64,000 nt of DNA. Source: Sphingomonas sp. LC-1 (lineage in GTDB: Bacteria > Pseudomonadota > Alphaproteobacteria > Sphingomonadales > Sphingomonadaceae). Made by a program: the position numbers and the translations under genes. Location of the stretch: NCBI RefSeq assembly GCF_025371035.1, contig NZ_JANZXB010000010.1, positions 124,001 to 188,000 of the forward strand. Direction: 5' to 3'. Under the pieces are notes generated by a model. That model was not told the DNA's origin. It ran no database searches and saw nothing but the letters and a program-made list of their open reading frames with translations. This document shows, one piece after another, positions 18,411 through 27,003 of this stretch (its first letter is position 1; the number at the start of each line of letters is the position of its first letter).

Positions 18411-18917
18411 CTATTTGGCGGCCGTCACCTCGATCTCCACCAGAAAGGCCGGACCGGCCAGCGCGGCGACCTGGACCGTCGAGCGGGCGACGGTGTTGGG
18501 ATTGTCCGCCGTGCCGAAGAACTGCTTGAAACCGTCGTTCATGCCCGCGAAATCCATCTTCCCGCCCAGCTTGGGATCGCCCGCGACGAACACGGTCATC
18601 TTGATGACGTCGGTCATCGCAAAGCCCCGTGCGGCGAGGATCGTCTTGATCTTGTTGAGGACACTGACGGTCTGGGTCTTGGTATCCCCGAAATCCTCGA
18701 TGGTCAGCTGCGCAGACGGCTTCTTGCTGGCGGGGTCGAGCGGCGAGGCTAGTTGGCCCGACAGATAGAGCATCGTCGCGCCGGGCTTTACCGTCACGCC
18801 CTGCAGGATCAGGCCGGGCGGCGTGTTGGAATGGCGGATGACGGACCCGGTTTGCGCCGAAGCGGCGGATGCCGTGGCCAATGCAAAGGCGGCGGCGGCG
18901 AACAGACGAAGCGACAT
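18411..18917 (-). CDS. RidA-family reactive enamine/imine deaminase with signal peptide
   Basis: 168 residues. The first 22 form a signal peptide (FAAAAFALATASAASAQT), so the protein is predicted to be periplasmic, unlike the usual cytosolic RidA. The RidA fold is evident: LYLSGQLASP, the helix TVSVLNKIKTILAARG, and the active-site Arg145 in VARSTVQVAAL with Glu162 near the C-terminus. RidA hydrolyses 2-aminoacrylate-type enamines and imines to keto acids and ammonia. Two genes upstream on the same strand lies an exported flavin amine oxidase whose products would be such imines. A TBDR lies between them, 60 bp upstream. Confidence 0.88.
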   Translation of the reverse strand: MSLRLFAAAAFALATASAASAQTGSVIRHSNTPPGLILQGVTVKPGATMLYLSGQLASPLDPASKKPSAQLTIEDFGDTKTQTVSVLNKIKTILAARGFAMTDVIKMTVFVAGDPKLGGKMDFAGMNDGFKQFFGTADNPNTVARSTVQVAALAGPAFLVEIEVTAAK

Positions 18918-18977
18918 GGCGGATCCTTTCGGGAGGTCGTGACCGGCGGGCGCCTTTAGGACGCCCGCCGATGACTA

Positions 18978-21575
18978 TCAGAAATTGATGTTCAAACGTG
19001 CGTAATAATAGCCGCCATTAATGCCATAGGGGCTGAAGGTCAGCGGAGCGTCCAGGACATTGCCGCCATTGACCAGTGTCTGGTTGGTGGTGCCGGGCAC
19101 CAGCGGCACGGTCGGCGGGCGCTTGTTGAAGACGTTGTTGGCGCCCAGCGCGATCCCCAGGTTGGGCGTGATGTCATAGTTGAACTCGACATCGCCGATG
19201 AACGTCGTGCCGATCTTCTGCTCGTAGAAGGTGCCGCCATCCGGGCTGAGCTGCGCCGAGCTCTTGCCATAGACGGTGCCGCGGAGCGTCGTGGAGAATT
19301 TGCCGATGGTGTAGAGGACCGAGCTGATGACCTTCACGCGCGGCGAGGCGGTCTCGATATTCGACTGCGCGCCGAGGTTGAACAGAGGTATGACCTGGCC
19401 CGTGGCGGGGTTGGTCAGTGTCGAGGGTGCGGCGATCAGGCGGGTAAGCTTTGTTTCGTTGTAATTGCCCGAAATGGTCCAGTTCGCCCGGCCATAATCC
19501 CCAAAGTCGGACACATAGGTCAGCACCAGGTCCACGCCGCGCGTGCGCGTATCCGCGCCGTTGGTGAAGATGTTGATGCCGGTCTGGCTGACCGTGGGGT
19601 CGAGCACATTGCCGTTGGCGACGATCGCGCGGGTCACGACGGGAAAATTGACCGCGCCGCCACTGCCGAAGATCGAACCGGTGCCGAGGATGCGATCGCG
19701 GATACGGACCTGATAGGCATCGAGCGTGATGGTGAAGGCGCTCGTCGGACGGATGACCGTACCGAGCGAATAGTTGGTGGACTTTTCCGGCTTCAGATTC
19801 TGGAAGCCGATCAGCTTGGCCGCCGCCGAGTTGGCGGGGAGCTGGACGAAGGCCGCGGTCGGCGAGACGTTGGTCGCCGAATAATAGGATTCCGCCAGCG
19901 TCGGTGCACGGAAACCGGTCGAGAGGGTGCCGCGAAGCGCAAAGGCGTCCGAGAAATCATAGCGCGCCGTCCCCTTGTAGATGAAGCGGCTGCCAAAGTC
20001 GGAATAATGTTCGTACCGGCCCGCGACATCGACCTTCAGTTGCTCGACCGGGTTGGCCGCGACATCAACGTAAAGCGACTTGCCGGTCCGCGCGTGTACG
20101 CCCGCGTCGGAGGGGCGGAAGCCCGGATAGGACTGGCCACCCTCCTTGTAGATCGAGCTGGGATCGCCCGATCCGATCTCATAGACGTTGCGGCGATATT
20201 CCCCACCGAAGGCCAGCGTGATCGGTGAGGCAAGCCCCGCCTCGATCTCGCGCCGGAAGTCGGCGTTGACGGTGAACTCGGTTGATTTGAACAGGCCGTT
20301 ATAGAAGCTGGTCGGGGTGAAGCCGGTATCGGCATAGAGCGAGGCATTGGCGGAATCGATGGTGTAGACCAAGGCCTTGTCCTGCCCGAACGTCGTCGAC
20401 AGGTCATAATGGAAACCGCCGGCGTCACCGCGCACGCCGCCGGTGAAAGCCATATCGTCCTCGCGAATCTTCTGGCGCGGGTTGAAACCGTTGGGCGGAT
20501 TGTCGCCATCGGGATCGAAATAGGTCGTGACGCCGTTGACCGTCCGCGACACGCGCGTCGGCACGCGGACATTCTGGTAAGCGCTTGCGATACGTTTGGA
20601 ATAGGTGCCGAAGCTATAGACCTCGACATGGCCGAAGTCATAGGCGCTGTTATATTGCAAATTGGTCAGCGACGATTGGGCATCGCCGTTGATCCAGTTC
20701 ACATAGGGAAATCCGGCCATCGACGGATAGAGTTGCCGTTGGATCGCATTCAGCGAGGGGCTCGACGTCGCGCTCAGCAGCTTGCCGTTGATGTCCGTCA
20801 CACGGCGATCCAGCCCGCCGACCCGCGTGAAATCATGAAAGCGGTGGAAGCCGGTGACGTTGATAAAGCCGCTTTCTCCCAACTTCGTTGCCAGGTGGAG
20901 CGTGCCCGCCAGCGTGTCGCCGCCGACGCTATAGTTGCGGCCCGCCGTCACATAGCCGTCGCCGCCCTCGGCATCGTCCTTGAGGATGATATTGATGACG
21001 CCGGCGATCGCGTCGGAGCCATATTGCGCGGCAGCACCGTCCTCCAGCACTTCGATCCGCTTGATCGACGACGGGCTGATCAGGTCGAGATCGGCGGTCG
21101 CCGCACCCTGGAAAGGCCCACCGAGGACAGCCAGATTGGAGGTGCCGTGGCGTCGCTTCCCGTTTATCAGCACCAGCGCATGGTTCGGGCTGAGGCCGCG
21201 CAACCGGGCGGACAGGGTCAGGTTCGCGGTGTCGCCGCCAAAGGCCTGCGCCGTGAAGGACGGGACGAGTTGCGTCAGCACCTGGTTGAGGTTCGGCTGG
21301 CCCACATGGCTTAGCGTTTCCTCGCCGAGCACCTTGATCGGGGCGGCGCTTTCGGCCGCGGTCATTCCGGTCGCACGCGTGCCGGTGACGATGATATCGC
21401 CGCCCTCCTGGGGCGCCGGTGCCGAAGTCGGTTCGGGTAGAGTTGGCTCTGTTACTATAGTGGCCGACACTGGCAGCAACGATGGCGCTGCCTGTTGCGC
21501 ATATGCGGGATTAGATAGAGACAAAAGATAGCACGCGGTCAATGCCATGTAAGACACGCCATCACGTCGAATCAT
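18978..21575 (-). CDS. TonB-dependent receptor, probably for an amino acid or amine substrate
   Basis: 865-residue outer-membrane receptor. ATG 21575 is preceded by AAGGGGGA with a 5-nt gap and gives a signal peptide ending near AYAQQ. The plug starts with GDIIVTGTRATGM and contains IEVLEDGAAAQYGSDAIAGVINI, a common signature of the large sphingomonad receptor group; the barrel ends with the aromatic ARLNINF. It lies between exported amine oxidase and RidA genes on the same strand, which suggests import of an amine or amino-acid derivative. Its 430-bp upstream region is AT-rich and holds two inverted repeats, so it probably has its own promoter. Confidence 0.9.
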   Translation of the reverse strand: MIRRDGVSYMALTACYLLSLSNPAYAQQAAPSLLPVSATIVTEPTLPEPTSAPAPQEGGDIIVTGTRATGMTAAESAAPIKVLGEETLSHVGQPNLNQVLTQLVPSFTAQAFGGDTANLTLSARLRGLSPNHALVLINGKRRHGTSNLAVLGGPFQGAATADLDLISPSSIKRIEVLEDGAAAQYGSDAIAGVINIILKDDAEGGDGYVTAGRNYSVGGDTLAGTLHLATKLGESGFINVTGFHRFHDFTRVGGLDRRVTDINGKLLSATSSPSLNAIQRQLYPSMAGFPYVNWINGDAQSSLTNLQYNSAYDFGHVEVYSFGTYSKRIASAYQNVRVPTRVSRTVNGVTTYFDPDGDNPPNGFNPRQKIREDDMAFTGGVRGDAGGFHYDLSTTFGQDKALVYTIDSANASLYADTGFTPTSFYNGLFKSTEFTVNADFRREIEAGLASPITLAFGGEYRRNVYEIGSGDPSSIYKEGGQSYPGFRPSDAGVHARTGKSLYVDVAANPVEQLKVDVAGRYEHYSDFGSRFIYKGTARYDFSDAFALRGTLSTGFRAPTLAESYYSATNVSPTAAFVQLPANSAAAKLIGFQNLKPEKSTNYSLGTVIRPTSAFTITLDAYQVRIRDRILGTGSIFGSGGAVNFPVVTRAIVANGNVLDPTVSQTGINIFTNGADTRTRGVDLVLTYVSDFGDYGRANWTISGNYNETKLTRLIAAPSTLTNPATGQVIPLFNLGAQSNIETASPRVKVISSVLYTIGKFSTTLRGTVYGKSSAQLSPDGGTFYEQKIGTTFIGDVEFNYDITPNLGIALGANNVFNKRPPTVPLVPGTTNQTLVNGGNVLDAPLTFSPYGINGGYYYARLNINF

Positions 21576-21753
21576 AATAATCCCCCTTGTTATATGCAAA
21601 CAAACAGGATCCTCACCCGAAAGGCGATCTTTTATTTTTTTAATGCAATACTCTTCTCAACTCTTTTTTGGCAGGCGTTAATAATAATGCACTCATGATT
21701 TTACGAAACGCCCGATGTGACAAGGCCCTATTTACACAAATTTCATGAATCGG

Positions 21754-21776
21754 GTTGCATGTCGTATTTATACAAC
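21754..21776. promoter_or_regulatory. LysR-box-like inverted repeat upstream of the TBDR
   Basis: GTTGCAT (21754-21760) and ATACAAC (21770-21776) are 7-bp arms with one mismatch and a 9-bp spacer, in an AT-rich stretch about 180 bp upstream of the receptor start. The geometry fits a LysR-type or similar dimeric regulator site. Confidence 0.35.
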
Positions 21777-21789
21777 ATTCATTTTGACT

Positions 21790-21814
21790 TTTGCGCAGAA
21801 GACCATTGCGCAAA
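21790..21814. promoter_or_regulatory. Perfect 8-bp inverted repeat upstream of the TBDR
   Basis: TTTGCGCA (21790-21797) and TGCGCAAA (21807-21814) are exact inverted repeats with a 9-bp spacer. Arm length and spacing match the neighbouring repeat at 21754-21776, suggesting two binding sites for one or two dimeric regulators. Confidence 0.4.
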
Positions 21815-22005
21815 TCGAGCGCTATCGAACCATTAAATATCGCGTTCCTATTACCTGCGGGACCGCATGGGCGGCATCTTCCCTGCACGCCGTTCGGCCC
21901 CGGCGGGTCACAGACCTTGTGAGAAGCCTCCAGGCTCAGGCGGCGGGCCAGTCCGCCGATCTGGTGCTCCCCAATATTCCCCGGCGCTGGCCATGCCGAT
22001 CGCCA

Positions 22006-23601
22006 TCAAGCCGCCCGTCGTGATCGCGGCGTGCCCTCGCTGGCGGCCCGCCGCCCGAGTTCCGTGACCTGACGGCGGGCCGACTGGATACCGCCTTCCT
22101 GCCAACCGGGCGTCTGACTGAGTGCGGCACCGGCGAAATAGATGCGACCTTCAGGCTCCTGCAGAAAGCGGAAGGCCGGCGTATCGATATGCCCTTCCTG
22201 CCGCCCATTGGCGCTGCCCGCATTCCAATCCGGCCATGGCCCGAGGCTGAACGGGATCTTGTGCCAGTTGACCGCCAGACCGTTGACACAGTCCCCGCCG
22301 TGCCCCGGATGCAAACGGTCGATCACACCCCGCGAAAAGGCGATCTGCTCCTCGATCGGCCGCTTCTCGAACTCGGCAGCCACGGGTCCGGAACTGTAAC
22401 AGCCCAGGATCATGCCACGCTCGCTATGCAGACCCGCCGACGGGTACCAGACCAGGGTGGTCGGGCCGCCGACAAAGGATAGGCCGCCATAGATTTGCTC
22501 GCGCTCCCAGAAGCGCGGGCTTTCGAACGCCACCTTGTTCGAATAATCATATTTCACGCTCTCCACCATCTGCTTCAGGCGAGGCGAGAAATTGCTGTCG
22601 ATCTTGGCGAGCACCGGGAAGGGGATGGTACAGATCAGGTAATCGGCGGCGACCCGGCTCACCACACCGCTGCTGCGGTCGCGATAGACGACCTCCACGC
22701 TCGCTGGTAGCTGGCGGATCTGGGTGACCTCCGCTCCCAACAGGCCGGGACGGCGCAGGTTCCGATCGAACCCGGCATGGATGCGATCCATACCGCCGAC
22801 CGGTTCGAACATCGTCGCCTGCATATAGAGATTGTCTTCGAACAGCGTCATCGGCAACCGCTGATTGGCCAGCAATTGCTCCAGCGGCAGCGCCGTCGAG
22901 GGCGAAGCGAAGGTGACGCCCGCCCCCGGCGCGGTGCCGAAGCCGGACCGCTCCGTACCCTTGAAGCTGTTGCTCGCGTCCAGATCGCCATAAGCCTTGA
23001 GGAACGGCATCAGCCGCTCGCGATCGACCGCGGTCAGTTCGCGATCGAGCGAGCCCTGGTTGATCGCCTTGGCCAGCAGTTCCGCGATCCGCCCGCGCAT
23101 GTCGTTGATCGCGGTGCGCATCCGGATCTTCGTTCCGTCATCGCCCATGATATAGGCCGAGCGACTGGAATTGACCTCGACCTCCATGGGTACACCGAAC
23201 CGCTTGGCATAGCCGAGGACCCCCTGATGGAAGCTTGGAATGCGCGCCGGTCCGGCATTGAAATAAATCCCGTCGGAGAAGCGAGCGGTCTGTGTCGCCT
23301 CGCCATTCATTTCGATCTTGTCGCCGTCACGCACCGTCCAGGCGCGGCCACCGACCCGGTCGCGCGCCTCCAAGAGGGTGACCAGAAACCCCGCCTGTTC
23401 CAGTTCATAGGCGGCGGTCAGCCCCGCAATGCCGGCACCCAGGACTACGACATGGCGACCGCGACCGACCTCTGTCGGCAGCGGCGCCCATTCCTCGGCA
23501 TGGGCGATACCCGCCACGCCAAGCGCCTGCATCGCCCCCAACATGGGACCGAGCCCCGCCAACATCCCCAGCTTACCCAATACCGCACGCCGTGTAGCCA
23601 T
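22006..23601 (-). CDS. Exported flavin-dependent amine/L-amino-acid oxidase
   Basis: 531 residues. The N-terminus MATRRAVLGKLGMLAGLG resembles a Tat-type signal (two arginines and a hydrophobic stretch, no perfect RRxFL). The FAD-binding motif VVVLGAGIAGLTAAYELEQAG (split around residues 51-70) is followed by LEARDRVGGRAWT, and the C-terminal GRIYFAGAALSQTPGWQEGG closes the flavin site, as in monoamine/L-amino-acid oxidases. The enzyme should oxidise an amine or amino acid to an imine with release of peroxide. The exported RidA on the same strand could hydrolyse that imine. Substrate is unknown. Confidence 0.85.
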   Translation of the reverse strand: MATRRAVLGKLGMLAGLGPMLGAMQALGVAGIAHAEEWAPLPTEVGRGRHVVVLGAGIAGLTAAYELEQAGFLVTLLEARDRVGGRAWTVRDGDKIEMNGEATQTARFSDGIYFNAGPARIPSFHQGVLGYAKRFGVPMEVEVNSSRSAYIMGDDGTKIRMRTAINDMRGRIAELLAKAINQGSLDRELTAVDRERLMPFLKAYGDLDASNSFKGTERSGFGTAPGAGVTFASPSTALPLEQLLANQRLPMTLFEDNLYMQATMFEPVGGMDRIHAGFDRNLRRPGLLGAEVTQIRQLPASVEVVYRDRSSGVVSRVAADYLICTIPFPVLAKIDSNFSPRLKQMVESVKYDYSNKVAFESPRFWEREQIYGGLSFVGGPTTLVWYPSAGLHSERGMILGCYSSGPVAAEFEKRPIEEQIAFSRGVIDRLHPGHGGDCVNGLAVNWHKIPFSLGPWPDWNAGSANGRQEGHIDTPAFRFLQEPEGRIYFAGAALSQTPGWQEGGIQSARRQVTELGRRAASEGTPRSRRAA

Positions 23602-24009
23602 TACCGCCCCGTCCCCCTTGGCTCGAATGCCGAACAGGATGACGGCGAAACGCCGTCACCACGCCAATCGGCATCCTCTTCCGCGTCAGGATCACAGGTC
23701 GCGAGGCGCAACCAAAAAGGGTTGCCGCGCAACTTTCGGCCACTCACTCCATCGGCAAGCGATTCGAAATGAAAACTATTCTTCATGGTAGTGCAACTTG
23801 TTTATTAGAAAGCAGGGTCTTCGAACCGCCGGAATTCGCCAGGCTTGCCCCGGACGAAGCCACGCAATCCCCCCTGCCCGTTTGTCGGCGCCCGCCGTTC
23901 ATAGGCATGATCCCGAACCGCTAGGCGGTATCATTTGCCGTGATCCGACAATAAGCATTGTTGCCAAAGGCGGCCTGTCATCCGGTCCGTCAGCGAAGTG
24001 GAGACGGCG
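23602..24009. other. Divergent intergenic region, about 400 bp
   Basis: This separates the minus-strand amine oxidase from the plus-strand nicotinamidase and should hold both promoters. An AT-rich patch lies around 23760-23820. No gene, hairpin or repeat that I can support was found. Confidence 0.5.
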
Positions 24010-24663
24010 ATGGACAACGGACGGTTCACGGGCGACGAGGCGATCGCGGAGACGGATGCCCTCATCATCATCGACCCGCAGATGGATTTCTGTCCGGGGG
24101 GCCGACTGGCCGTGGCGGGAGGAAACGAGATCATGGCCGGGATCGACGCGCTCGCCCGGCGTTTCCGGCATGTCGTCGTGACCCAAGACTGGCATCCGGC
24201 CGGACATTTGTCTTTTGCGAGCAGCCATTCGGATCGGCACCCGTTCGATACGGTAAAAATGCCTTATGGCGAGCAGGTGCTGTGGCCCGATCACTGCATC
24301 CAGAACACACCGGGTGCCGAGTTCCATCCCGATGCGGCGAGCGCCATCGGCCATGCCCAGCTATTCATCCGGAAAGGCTCTAATCCGTCGGTCGATTCCT
24401 ATTCCGCCTTTTTCGAGAACGACAAGACGACGAAGACCGGTCTGGCGGGGTATCTGCGTGACAAGCACGTGCGGCGGTGCGTGTTCGTTGGGCTGGCCTA
24501 TGATTTCTGTGTCGCCTGGTCGGCGCTCGATGCGAGGCGGGAGGGGTTCGAAGCGTCAATCCTGAAGGACTATACGCGCGCGATCGCCATGCCGATCGGT
24601 GGCGGCACCACGGTCGACGCGGCGGAAGCCGAATTTCGTGTGGCCGGGGTCCGGCTTCGATAG
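24010..24663 (+). CDS. pncA: Nicotinamidase
   Basis: 217 residues. The catalytic triad of the PncA cysteine hydrolase family is present: Asp22 in LIIIDPQMDFCPGG, Lys122 in FIRKGSNP and Cys167 in VGLAYDFCVAW; metal ligands lie in the DWHPAGHLSFASSH stretch. It converts nicotinamide to nicotinate and ammonia in NAD salvage. ATG 24010 is used because GGAG lies 6 nt upstream; a GTG at 23998 is also in frame. A LysR gene follows about 60 bp downstream on the same strand. Related isochorismatase-fold amidases exist, but the PncA motifs here are specific. Confidence 0.93.
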   Translation: MDNGRFTGDEAIAETDALIIIDPQMDFCPGGRLAVAGGNEIMAGIDALARRFRHVVVTQDWHPAGHLSFASSHSDRHPFDTVKMPYGEQVLWPDHCIQNTPGAEFHPDAASAIGHAQLFIRKGSNPSVDSYSAFFENDKTTKTGLAGYLRDKHVRRCVFVGLAYDFCVAWSALDARREGFEASILKDYTRAIAMPIGGGTTVDAAEAEFRVAGVRLR

Positions 24664-24721
24664 GCCGTCAGGCACGGATGGCAGCTACCGGGCGTCGGCC
24701 GGATGGAATAATCGCGAGGCA

Positions 24722-25630
24722 ATGATGGTCCTTATCAAGACGGGGTTGATCTATTTCGATCAGGCGATCCGCCACGGTTCGATCCGTAAGGCGGCGGAAA
24801 CGCTGAATATCGCTTCCTCCGCGGTCAACCGGCAATTGTTGCAGCTCGAGGAAGAACTGGACGTACAACTGTTCGTCCGCATGCCGCGCGGCATACGCCC
24901 GACCGCAGCGGGCGAGGCGTTGCTGGCCTATATCCGCCGCTGGAAGCGCGAAAGCGTCACCTTGCGTCACGAGATGCTGCGGCTGCGCGGCGGGGAGCGC
25001 GGCCTGATCCGGATCGCCGCCGCCGAGAGCCTGGCCGACGATCTCGTTCCGCGCGCGATCGCCCGCTACAAGGAACGCTTTCCCCTGATCGAATTCTCGC
25101 TGCTGGCGGGGGACAATCACCGGGTGAAGGCGGAATTGCTGTCCAAGGAGGCGGACGTCATCTGTGCCTTCGACCTGACGGGGACCGCGCGAACCGCGAC
25201 CGTCGCACATGTCCAGATGCCGATCGGCGTCATCGTGCCGCCCGGCCATCCCCTATCCGGCCTCGATCAGGTGACATTGTCCGACTGCATTCCCCACGCG
25301 ATCGTGACGCCGCATGACGACTGGCTCAAACAGAGCGTCTTGTACGACCTGTTCGATATGAGCGAAGTGCCGCTCAAGCGGGTCGCCACGGTCGAGCGGA
25401 TCGATACCCTCAAGAATCTGGTCCGTGCGGGGATCGGCATCGCCTTTCTGTCGCGCATCGGGCTTGAGCGTGAGCTGGCGGCGGGTGAACTCCGCTGGAT
25501 TCCGCTGGTCGAGGGGATCGTCCGCCCGGCCAGCGTGTCGATGCTGCTGCAACGCGGGCGGGTATTGCCCATCTATCTCAGCAGTTTTGTCGACATACTG
25601 AAGGAAGAATTCGCACGGTTGGAGGAGTAG
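24722..25630 (+). CDS. LysR-family transcriptional regulator
   Basis: 302 residues. An N-terminal winged HTH (GSIRKAAETLNIASSAVNRQLLQLEEELDVQLFVR) is followed by a periplasmic-binding-like effector domain. The start is ATG 24722 or the adjacent ATG 24725; GAGG at 24716-24719 has better spacing to the second. It follows pncA on the same strand and converges on the SBF-like transporter gene with only 4 bp between stops. It may regulate pncA or the neighbouring amine-oxidase/TBDR genes, whose upstream region contains LysR-box-like repeats; no direct evidence is visible. Confidence 0.9.
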   Translation: MMVLIKTGLIYFDQAIRHGSIRKAAETLNIASSAVNRQLLQLEEELDVQLFVRMPRGIRPTAAGEALLAYIRRWKRESVTLRHEMLRLRGGERGLIRIAAAESLADDLVPRAIARYKERFPLIEFSLLAGDNHRVKAELLSKEADVICAFDLTGTARTATVAHVQMPIGVIVPPGHPLSGLDQVTLSDCIPHAIVTPHDDWLKQSVLYDLFDMSEVPLKRVATVERIDTLKNLVRAGIGIAFLSRIGLERELAAGELRWIPLVEGIVRPASVSMLLQRGRVLPIYLSSFVDILKEEFARLEE

Positions 25631-25634
25631 CGGT

Positions 25635-26633
25635 TCAACCCGGCACGGTCGCAGGTCCCACCACCGCCGCCGCATCCGCCTCGTTCGCCAGCCGCCGGGC
25701 GAGAAAGGCGCAGGCGATCAACTGCAACTGATGGAACACCATGACCGGCAACAGCACGACGCCGACTTGGGCAGGCGGGAACAGCACGCCCGCCATCGGC
25801 ACGCCCGTCGCCAGGCTCTTTTTCGACCCGCAGAACCGCATCACTGCCGCATCGGCAGAGTCCAGCTTCATCGCCCGCGCGATGAACCCGGTCAGGACCA
25901 GCACCACCGTGAGCAGCGCCGCGCACCATCCGACCAGTTCGGCCAGTTCCAGCGCCCCGACCTGCGACCACAGCCCCTCGCTCACCGCCGCGCCGAAGGC
26001 AGTATAGACCACCAGCAGGATCGATCCGCGATCGAGCGTGGTCACCAGCCGTTTGCGCGCCGCGATCCAGTCGCCGATCCACGGGCGCAGCATATGCCCG
26101 GCCGCGAAAGGCAGGAGCAGTTGCAGCACGATCGTCCGCACGCTGTCGAACGACAGGTCGACACCGCCGGTACCGGGCAGCAGCAACGCGGCCAGCGCGG
26201 GCGTGATGGCGATGCCGAGCAGGTTAGATAGCGACGCGCTGCACACCGCCGCCGCGACGTTCCCGCGCGCGATGGCGGTGAAGGCGATCGAGGATTGCAC
26301 CGTCGAAGGCAGCAGCGTCAGGAACAGGATTCCGGTCGCCAGATCGGGTGCCGGCAGGCCGCTGCCGGTGATGGCGAGACCGAGCAGCGGGAACAGCACG
26401 AAGCTTACCGCAAGGATCGCAAGGTGCAACCGCCAGTGCCGCGCGCCTGCGACCAGCGCGCTGCGCGACAGTTTCGCGCCATGGACGAAGAACAGCGCGA
26501 CGATGGCGGTATCGGCGGCAAGGTCGAAGACGCGCACACCGACACCGCGCGGCGGCAGCAGCGTGGCGATCAGCACGGTCGCCAGCAGCATCAGGACATA
26601 GGGCTCGATCGTGGCGAGCAGGCGACGGATCAT
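25635..26633 (-). CDS. SBF-like (bile acid:Na+ symporter family) transporter at the end of the ureide operon
   Basis: 332 residues with about nine or ten hydrophobic segments. It resembles the SBF_like group (YocS/ASBT relatives): ILFLTLLPSTVQSSIAFTAIARGN and FCGSKKSLATGVPMAGVLFP are typical signatures of the crossed-helix region. The gene starts 28 bp after uraH on the same strand and closes the 12-gene purine-ureide operon. By context it may move a pathway compound such as urate, allantoin, oxalurate or oxalate, either in or out. Substrate assignment is inference only. Confidence 0.8.
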   Translation of the reverse strand: MIRRLLATIEPYVLMLLATVLIATLLPPRGVGVRVFDLAADTAIVALFFVHGAKLSRSALVAGARHWRLHLAILAVSFVLFPLLGLAITGSGLPAPDLATGILFLTLLPSTVQSSIAFTAIARGNVAAAVCSASLSNLLGIAITPALAALLLPGTGGVDLSFDSVRTIVLQLLLPFAAGHMLRPWIGDWIAARKRLVTTLDRGSILLVVYTAFGAAVSEGLWSQVGALELAELVGWCAALLTVVLVLTGFIARAMKLDSADAAVMRFCGSKKSLATGVPMAGVLFPPAQVGVVLLPVMVFHQLQLIACAFLARRLANEADAAAVVGPATVPG

Positions 26634-26661
26634 CGGGGCACTCCGGCGGAAAGGAACGGGA

Positions 26662-27003
26662 TCAACTGCCCCGATAGGTGGAATAGCTGTAGGGCGAGAC
26701 GAGCAGCGGCACGTGATAATGCCCCCCCTCCGGCGCGATGCCGAAACCGATCGTCACCCGGTCGAGAAAGGGTGGATCGGGCAGTTCCACTCCGGCGGCG
26801 CGAAAATAGTCGGCGACCGCGAAGCACAATGCATGACGTCCCGGCGAGACCGGCACGGCGGCCAGCGCGGGACAGCGCCCATCGGCATTGGTCACGCCGT
26901 CGAACAACCGCACCCCGTCGCCGTCGAGCAGCGTGACGGCGATGCCCGCCGCCGGTCGGCCATGCGCGGTGTCGAGGACATGGGTGGACAGGGTCGCGCT
27001 CAT
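26662..27003 (-). CDS. uraH: 5-Hydroxyisourate hydrolase (transthyretin-like)
   Basis: 113 residues, starting at MSATLSTHVLDTAHGRPA and ending with the diagnostic tetrapeptide YRGS. The catalytic His of LSTHVLD, an Arg/His pair and HYHVPLLVSPYSYSTYRGS match bacterial HIU hydrolases. The enzyme opens 5-hydroxyisourate to OHCU, the second step of urate breakdown. Its ATG overlaps the stop of the upstream FAD monooxygenase by 4 bp, so the producing and consuming enzymes of the unstable intermediate are coupled. A longer upstream start is not needed. Confidence 0.96.
   Translation of the reverse strand: MSATLSTHVLDTAHGRPAAGIAVTLLDGDGVRLFDGVTNADGRCPALAAVPVSPGRHALCFAVADYFRAAGVELPDPPFLDRVTIGFGIAPEGGHYHVPLLVSPYSYSTYRGS

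Larger units (their letters stand above)
21576..22005. other. AT-rich intergenic promoter region upstream of the TBDR
   Basis: No gene is supported here. The part from about 21600 to 21850 is much richer in A and T than the flanks and contains the two inverted repeats listed separately. It probably carries the receptor promoter and operators. The part nearest 22005 is higher in GC and shows nothing recognisable. Confidence 0.6.
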
